The notes below the pieces were generated by a model. That model saw only the letters and a program-made list of their open reading frames with translations, did no database searches and was not told the DNA's origin. Positions 13,867 to 18,864 of a DNA stretch of 18,864 nt are shown here, in pieces; position 1 is the first letter of the stretch, and every line of letters begins with the position of its first letter. The translations under genes were made by a program, and so were the position numbers. This stretch comes from Oscillospiraceae bacterium (GTDB lineage: Bacteria; Bacillota_A; Clostridia; Oscillospirales; Ruminococcaceae): NCBI GenBank assembly GCA_017440445.1, contig JAFSHE010000314.1, positions 1-18,864 on the forward strand. Direction: 5' to 3'.

Positions 13867-15414
13867 ATGGACAAAACATCTATCAAGACATTACAGGACC
13901 TTGTAAAAAATGCCGCTGAAAGCTACGGCGAGGGAATCTTCGTCAGGGAAAAGGACGGCAAGGATATTGCTGAAACATCCTTTGCAAGGTTTTTTGAAAA
14001 CTGCGGACGTGTAGCCGCATATCTCAACGAGGTACTTGGCGGTGAAAAGGTACATGCATCCATCATCGGACTTACCTGCTCCCAGTATCTTACCGCATAT
14101 TTCGGAACAGTGCTTAACGGCAACATTACTGTACCGCTGGACGCTCAGCTTGCTCCCGCAGATATCATCGACCTTGTTGACAGAGCAGATGTAAATGTGT
14201 TCTTCTTCGACAAGCGTTACGAGCCTATGCTTCCTGCAATCAAGGCTTCCTGCTCCAAGATAAAGGCTTTTGTTTCTCTCCAGCCCTGCGAAAGCGCAGA
14301 TACATGCATTTCCGATATTCTTGAGAAGTATGCTCCCGCAGGGCTTATTCCCTACTCGGAGAACGAGCTTGCATCCATCGTTTACACATCCGGCACAACA
14401 GGCAAGTCGAAAGGCGTTATGCTGACCCACGCTAACTTCATCGACAACACCATGTGCCAGGATAACGAAAGCTCCCCCGAGGAGTCGCTGCTCAGCGTGC
14501 TGCCTATCCATCACTGCTACTGTTTTTCCTGCGATATACTTCTGTCGCTGAGATACGGTACAACAGTATGCGTAAACGACTCGATGATGAGAATTGCACA
14601 GAATCTCAAGCTGTTCCAGCCTTCGTTCATCCTGCTGGTTCCCATGATCGCTGAGACCATTTACAAGCAGATAATGGCAGCGTCAAAGGCAAAGCAGCTT
14701 CCTCCCAAGGTCATAGCTCAGGCATTCTTCGGCGGCAGATTAAAGGGTATATACAGCGGCGGTGCGTATCTTGCTCCCGAGCTTGTAAGCGGCTACCTTG
14801 AGATGGGCATCCCGATAGCACAGGGCTACGGCATGACAGAGTGTTCTCCCAGAATTTCCACTGCGATGTTCAACGACATCAGCACTGCAGGCGATGTAGG
14901 ACGTATAGTAAACGGCTGCACAGTAAGGATAGTTGACGGCGAGATAACCGTAAAGAGCGGCTCTGTAATGAAGGGCTACTACAACATGCCCGCTGAAACA
15001 GCAGAGGCTATCGACGCTGAGGGCTGGCTGCACACAGGCGACCTGGGATATGTGGACGAGACCACCAACCGTCTGTTCATCACAGGCAGAAAGAAGAACC
15101 TTATCATTCTCAGCAACGGCGAGAATGTTTCCCCTGAGGAGCTTGAAAACAAGTTTGCTATGATAGATATCATCAAGGAGCTTCTGATATATGCAGAGGA
15201 TGGAGTTATCACAGCCGAGATACTTCCCAATACCGATATCTGCCCCGATATAAACGAGGCTGTAAAGCAACTTCACGATATCATCGACGAGGTGAATAAG
15301 ACTCTCCCCTCCGCAAAGACAATCCACCGTCTGCGTGTACGTGATACAGAGTTTGACAAGACCACATCCAAGAAGATAAAGCGCAACCAGACCACCCGTG
15401 GCGAAGTAAAATAA
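13867..15414 (+). CDS. AMP-dependent acyl/aminoacyl ligase
   Basis: The 515-residue ANL-family enzyme has motif A3 YTSGTTGKSKG (173-183), A5 GYGMTE (320-325), A7 TGDLGY (390-395), A8 GRKKNLIILSNGENVSPEELE (about 407-426) and an A10-like DKTTSKKIKR with a likely catalytic Lys near 503. The GRKKNLIILSNGENVSPEELE stretch looks more like fatty acyl-AMP/CoA ligases than amino-acid adenylation domains, so an acyl substrate is somewhat favoured. It would adenylate an acid and load it on the adjacent carrier protein, for transfer by the condensation protein. AGAGGTG precedes the ATG. It is the last gene of the operon, followed by a strong terminator. Confidence 0.9.
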   Translation: MDKTSIKTLQDLVKNAAESYGEGIFVREKDGKDIAETSFARFFENCGRVAAYLNEVLGGEKVHASIIGLTCSQYLTAYFGTVLNGNITVPLDAQLAPADIIDLVDRADVNVFFFDKRYEPMLPAIKASCSKIKAFVSLQPCESADTCISDILEKYAPAGLIPYSENELASIVYTSGTTGKSKGVMLTHANFIDNTMCQDNESSPEESLLSVLPIHHCYCFSCDILLSLRYGTTVCVNDSMMRIAQNLKLFQPSFILLVPMIAETIYKQIMAASKAKQLPPKVIAQAFFGGRLKGIYSGGAYLAPELVSGYLEMGIPIAQGYGMTECSPRISTAMFNDISTAGDVGRIVNGCTVRIVDGEITVKSGSVMKGYYNMPAETAEAIDAEGWLHTGDLGYVDETTNRLFITGRKKNLIILSNGENVSPEELENKFAMIDIIKELLIYAEDGVITAEILPNTDICPDINEAVKQLHDIIDEVNKTLPSAKTIHRLRVRDTEFDKTTSKKIKRNQTTRGEVK

Positions 15415-15431
15415 TACTCAGTTAAATAACA

Positions 15432-15461
15432 AAAAGAGCGTGATAAATTTCACGCTCTTTT
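15432..15461. terminator. Bidirectional terminator between ligase and HtrA
   Basis: A perfect 12-bp stem, AAAAGAGCGTGA (15432-15443) and TCACGCTCTTTT (15450-15461), has a 6-nt loop. It lies between converging genes and has T-runs on both strands. Confidence 0.9.
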
Positions 15462-15480
15462 GCTGTTTTATACGATGCTG

Positions 15481-16923
15481 TTAATTTCCGTTGTACTCGG
15501 CAAGTACGATATCTATTTCAACCTCTCTGTCACGGCCGAGCGCATCGGAGCGCACTACTGTGACCTTAACGGTATCGCCGGGACGCTTGTCGTTATCAGC
15601 GAGTATCTCGCTTACCTCGCTTACGGAGGTGACTGCAACGCCCTCTACCTTGGTAACTGTATCGCCTATCTGAAGGTCGCTCTTTGCAACGGGCAGATCC
15701 TGATCTATTTCCGAGATATACAGGCCGGGAGTCATGCCACGCACTGCCGCAACATAATCGCTGACCTGAAGGCAGGTAACGCCGAGGATAGGACGTCCTG
15801 TTACATATCCAAGAGAAATAAGGTCGTCTATAACAGACTTTGCCTCGTTTATAGTTATTGCAAAGCCAAGGCTTTCTGCATAATCATTGACAAGCTTTTC
15901 GTTTACAACACCTACTACCTCGCCGTACATATTGAACATCGCACCGCCCGAGTTTCCGCTGTTGATGGGAGCGTCGGTCTGGATACTGGGAAGCGACCAG
16001 TCGCCGCTTGAAAGCTGTCTGTTAAGTCCCGATACGATACCCTTGGATACGGAGGTTTCAAGTCCCATGGGATTTCCGATAACGACCACATCATCACCGA
16101 GATGAAGCTCATCGGAGTTACCCAGCACTGCCGCCTGAAGTCCCTTTGCATCTATCTTGAGCACCGCAAGGTCGGTATCTGTATCGCTGCCAAGCACCGT
16201 TGCCTCATATTCCTGTACTACGCCTGTGCCCTCAACAGGGTCGGTGGTGGTAACATGGACTACAAACTTTACTCCGCTGTCAATAACGTGTGCATTGGTA
16301 AGGATGTATCCGTCGCTTGAAATAACTATTCCGCTTCCCGCACCGTACAGGACAGGCTCTTTGGAGTTGGTAACAAATCCGTATCCAGCGATAGATGAGG
16401 GGTCAACGTATGTTTCGATATACACTACCGAATCACGCACCGCCGCCACAAGGTCACGGGTGTAGGTGAATGTACCGTCCGAATTGAACTCCGCCTCGGC
16501 GCTCACATTATGGGAGATAGTTACACCCGACTGAAGTTCATTAAGCGTGGGACGGGATTCGCCTGTATTTCCGCCCGCACCGCCTGCATTTGAGGAGTGG
16601 TCGGGCTTGTTGCTGTCGGATACATTTCCCGAGGAGCTGCCGCCCTGCTGCTGAGTGATAGCAGACTGCATGCTTTTGGATGCGAGGAAAGCTCCGCCGA
16701 AGCCTGCACCGCCTCCTATGATAGCGACAGCGGCTATCATAGCGATGACCTTGCCTGCGCCGTTCTTTTTGCGTACAGTCTTAACAGGCTGCTGAGGTGA
16801 TGGCGTCGCCTGGGGGGCAACCGTTGCCTGGGGGGTACCCTGAGGGTAATATGCCTTATGCTGTGTATCATTCACAGGAGAGCCTGTATAAATATTATTG
16901 TTATTGCTGTTATTATCGTACAT
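15481..16923 (-). CDS. HtrA/DegP-type trypsin-like serine protease with PDZ domain
   Basis: The 480-residue protein has a cytoplasmic, Asn/Gln/Pro-rich N-terminus (1-56), a single membrane segment (about 57-81) and a Ser/Gly-rich linker. The protease domain (about 155-370) has catalytic His212 in TNAHV, Asp251 in DTDLAVLKI and Ser325 in GNSGGAM. One C-terminal PDZ domain (about 378-475) begins GRPILGV. This is the usual layout of Firmicutes HtrA proteins, membrane-anchored quality-control proteases active outside the membrane. It is monocistronic. An AAAGGA site lies about 11 nt before the ATG. I saw no full promoter; CssR-type control is known for Bacillus HtrA but nothing here shows it. Confidence 0.94.
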   Translation of the reverse strand: MYDNNSNNNNIYTGSPVNDTQHKAYYPQGTPQATVAPQATPSPQQPVKTVRKKNGAGKVIAMIAAVAIIGGGAGFGGAFLASKSMQSAITQQQGGSSSGNVSDSNKPDHSSNAGGAGGNTGESRPTLNELQSGVTISHNVSAEAEFNSDGTFTYTRDLVAAVRDSVVYIETYVDPSSIAGYGFVTNSKEPVLYGAGSGIVISSDGYILTNAHVIDSGVKFVVHVTTTDPVEGTGVVQEYEATVLGSDTDTDLAVLKIDAKGLQAAVLGNSDELHLGDDVVVIGNPMGLETSVSKGIVSGLNRQLSSGDWSLPSIQTDAPINSGNSGGAMFNMYGEVVGVVNEKLVNDYAESLGFAITINEAKSVIDDLISLGYVTGRPILGVTCLQVSDYVAAVRGMTPGLYISEIDQDLPVAKSDLQIGDTVTKVEGVAVTSVSEVSEILADNDKRPGDTVKVTVVRSDALGRDREVEIDIVLAEYNGN

Positions 16924-17102
16924 CTTATCACATTTCCTTTCGGTCGTGTCAATTGTTTGGCTTATGGTCTAAGTATAACGGCACAATGTGTAAATAGTGT
17001 GAAACAAAATTGATTAAATTATTAAAAAAATGTTTATTTTCTCTGCCGAAAATGTGAGCGATACTGTTTCTGATGCTGAATAGCTTCTGCACCGATTTGA
17101 TA

Positions 17103-17807
17103 TCAGAAGCCGAATACAGCCTTCAGCGCAAACCATATCGGAGGAACAAGCAGTGCGGGCAGCATGTTTATTGTTTTCATGTTCTTTATTCCGAGGATGG
17201 ATATTCCCGAGGCGGCGATAAGAAAACCTCCCACGAGGGATATCTCGGTCATCATTCCACCGTTGAGTACAGGGGCGAGCCAGCCTGCGCACAGATATAT
17301 TCCGCCCTGCCACAGAAACAGCACTCCCGCCGCCAGCATCATACCGAAGCCGTATGTAGAGGCAAGTGCCATCGAGGTAACAAGGTCAAGCGTAGCGTTC
17401 GTGAAAAGAAATGTATTATCCCCGTACAGTGCCGCATTTATTGGACCGAGGATGGACAGCGTGCCTATACAGAACATCAGTATTCCTGTCGAAAGCCCCT
17501 GTCCCAGCTGCGGTGCGCCGTTTTCGCTCTCCTTTTTTGAAAATCTCCCCACAAGAGAATTGAAGCCCTTATCGATATCAATGATATTTCCGAGCAGACT
17601 TCCCAGTGCAAGGCTTACGATAAATAAAACGGGATATTCGCTCTTGGGCATGTTAGTACATATCGAGTTCACGCCTATTCCAATCGCCGCAAGTCCCATG
17701 GCGTTATACAGAGCGTCACGGTATTTGTCTTTTATTCCCTTTTTGAGAAGTCCGCCGATAAGCGAGCCGATAAGTATAGTTCCTGTGTTTACAAGTGTTC
17801 CGATCAT
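17103..17807 (-). CDS. DUF554 family membrane protein
   Basis: The 234-residue integral membrane protein has about six to seven hydrophobic segments. It opens with MIGTLVNTGTILIGSLIGGLLKK, the hallmark N-terminus of DUF554 (YdfK/YqgA-like). LGSLLGNIIDID and the segment about 105-125 (GILMFCIGTLSILGPI) are also typical. Function is unknown; transport has been proposed for the family. AGAGG lies within the end of the upstream gene and 12 bp separate the two genes, so they are co-transcribed. I find no clear terminator in the 16924-17102 gap downstream; a small hairpin overlaps the stop but has no T-tract. Confidence 0.92.
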   Translation of the reverse strand: MIGTLVNTGTILIGSLIGGLLKKGIKDKYRDALYNAMGLAAIGIGVNSICTNMPKSEYPVLFIVSLALGSLLGNIIDIDKGFNSLVGRFSKKESENGAPQLGQGLSTGILMFCIGTLSILGPINAALYGDNTFLFTNATLDLVTSMALASTYGFGMMLAAGVLFLWQGGIYLCAGWLAPVLNGGMMTEISLVGGFLIAASGISILGIKNMKTINMLPALLVPPIWFALKAVFGF

Positions 17808-17819
17808 TTATTTGCCTCT

Positions 17820-18864
17820 TTATTTTTCAGTATAATAATATGCAAGGATAAGCTCTGTCACTCTGTCGTAGCTTAGTGCGCCGTCCTCAACTCCCTGCAC
17901 CTTTATAAATGTGTCGTTGACCTCGCCTGCTACATCCCACGGTTTGATATCAGTGCCGTCGGGAAGCTCTATCACCTGCGTGGCAAAGCGGTCGATAAAA
18001 TTATTGTTTGCCGCAAAATCCGCACGCATTCCATCGGTAACGACGCTCTGCGATATCTCCCACATTTCAATGTCGTAGTTGAACAGCGCATTTGAGCAGA
18101 ACATGAATGCCTCCATATATCCCGAATAGCGGTACTCGGGATAATCACTGTTGATACACGCAAGAAATGCGTAGAAATTGCACTCATCCTCAAAGGCTAT
18201 ACCTCGTGAGTGTGCCGACTCGTGCGCTGCAGTGTAGGGAATACCGTAATCAGGCTGCTCGATGTTCACGTTACATTCGGCAAAAAAAGGAAAATACATT
18301 CCGACTATGCCCGTATACGACCATAGATAGGAAAGCTGTACAGGCTTCTGTCGCCATACGCTCGTCCACAGCCACGGATATTCCGCAACAAGCTTGTCAT
18401 AGCCGTTTCCTGCCCTTGAAAGCTCGGTAAACATATCCTCGGTAAATATGTATGCCTCGTTACTGTCAGTAAGCTCGGAGCGGGCTTCGGCAGCCTTTTC
18501 GCCAAGATGAAGGCATACTGCCAGCAGCTGCTCTGCGTTTTTTGGAGAGGTATCAAGCTCCAGCAGCTCAGCTGCGGTCTTTCGATAATAATTCGCACCA
18601 TGACATATCATATACATAAGTACGGCAAAGGATAGAACTCCGCACACGCAGCGCACGCCCTTTGCAGCGGTCTTTTTTTTGTTATCAGAGTGCTTCATGC
18701 GATTTACGAACAGCACTATCACCAGTATCAGCAGCGGAAGTGCAAGGATCACCAGCAGCTCCGTAAGCGAAAACGGCAGCAAGGATGTTACAAACCCAAG
18801 TGGTACGGTAACTATCTTGAAAAGTCCTCTTGAAACCACGTATTCCGTAAAATCGGGAAACATA
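17820..18864 (-). CDS. DUF3810 metallopeptidase-like membrane protein (5' end cut by window)
   Basis: About 347 residues are visible, with two hydrophobic segments (about 34-53 and 73-90) and a long soluble domain. The zinc motif HESAH (H214, E215, H218) is followed by IAFEDECNFYAF, where E227 is the likely third ligand. This pattern defines DUF3810, predicted membrane zinc peptidases of unknown role. The frame reaches the window edge. Family members usually carry one more membrane segment before the visible PFSLTELL region, so the Met at 18863 is probably internal and the gene is likely truncated here. It is co-transcribed with the DUF554 gene. Confidence 0.85.
   Translation of the reverse strand, partial: MFPDFTEYVVSRGLFKIVTVPLGFVTSLLPFSLTELLVILALPLLILVIVLFVNRMKHSDNKKKTAAKGVRCVCGVLSFAVLMYMICHGANYYRKTAAELLELDTSPKNAEQLLAVCLHLGEKAAEARSELTDSNEAYIFTEDMFTELSRAGNGYDKLVAEYPWLWTSVWRQKPVQLSYLWSYTGIVGMYFPFFAECNVNIEQPDYGIPYTAAHESAHSRGIAFEDECNFYAFLACINSDYPEYRYSGYMEAFMFCSNALFNYDIEMWEISQSVVTDGMRADFAANNNFIDRFATQVIELPDGTDIKPWDVAGEVNDTFIKVQGVEDGALSYDRVTELILAYYYTEK

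Noticed and set aside
15460..16011. 183-aa plus-strand frame
   Set aside because: Starts in the terminator and lies antisense to HtrA; no supporting signals.
16947..16977. TTGACA and TATACT near the HtrA start as a promoter
   Set aside because: The two hexamers are in the wrong order and spacing on the minus strand; neither has a matching partner.
17083..17110. GCTTCTG/CAGAAGC hairpin at the DUF554 stop as a terminator
   Set aside because: Stem of 7 bp overlapping the stop codon, with no T-tract on the minus strand.

Overview
This looks like a stretch of a Firmicutes chromosome, most likely a Ruminococcus-type gut or rumen clostridium. The evidence is a threonine-rich extracellular linker, a starch or glycogen toolkit (pullulanase tail plus GH77 glucanotransferase), a minimal SufC/SufB-like pair, nrdR, AAAGGAG-type ribosome binding sites, and many TTGACA-N17-TATAAT promoters, often with an extended TGn. 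The genus is inferred from these features and was not tested. Coding density is high and most genes end in clear stem-loop terminators. I see no CRISPR array, IS element, integrase or rRNA.

Layout. 1-657: C-terminal end of a type I pullulanase (+). 709-1596: a membrane-anchored protein whose C-terminal domain resembles polymorphic-toxin tips, followed 9 bp later by a small CPCC-type cysteine-rich protein. Their promoter overlaps the pullulanase stop codon. 1597-2014: two related terminators, a possibly structured RNA segment and tRNA-Leu(TAG) (-). 2015-5058: a divergent ClpX-like AAA+ unfoldase and a double-HTH regulator (both -). 5204-6079: patatin-like lipase (-). 6255-6746: P-loop nucleotide-kinase-like protein (+). 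6800-8269: 4-alpha-glucanotransferase MalQ (-). 8479-10148: the SufC-like/SufB-like Fe-S assembly pair (-). 10450-10908: NrdR (+). 11187-15414: a four-gene operon (+) of alpha/beta hydrolase, free-standing condensation domain, free-standing carrier protein and acyl/aminoacyl-AMP ligase. 15481-16923: HtrA-type protease (-). 17103-18864: a DUF554 membrane protein and a truncated DUF3810 metallopeptidase-like protein (-).

Three sets stand out. First, the HTH regulator and the ClpX-like gene each have a promoter with a 17-bp spacer, and a shared 17-bp motif (15/17 identical) lies 22-23 bp upstream of each -35. This suggests a small regulon built from an activator and an unfoldase. The unfoldase has its own zinc-finger N-terminus but keeps the IGF tripeptide that ClpX uses to dock ClpP. 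Second, the C / carrier / ligase / hydrolase operon is a dissociated NRPS-like assembly line of unknown product, plausibly an acylated small molecule or lipid. Third, the toxin-domain/CPCC pair looks like a compact effector and partner unit. The other genes are ordinary housekeeping functions.
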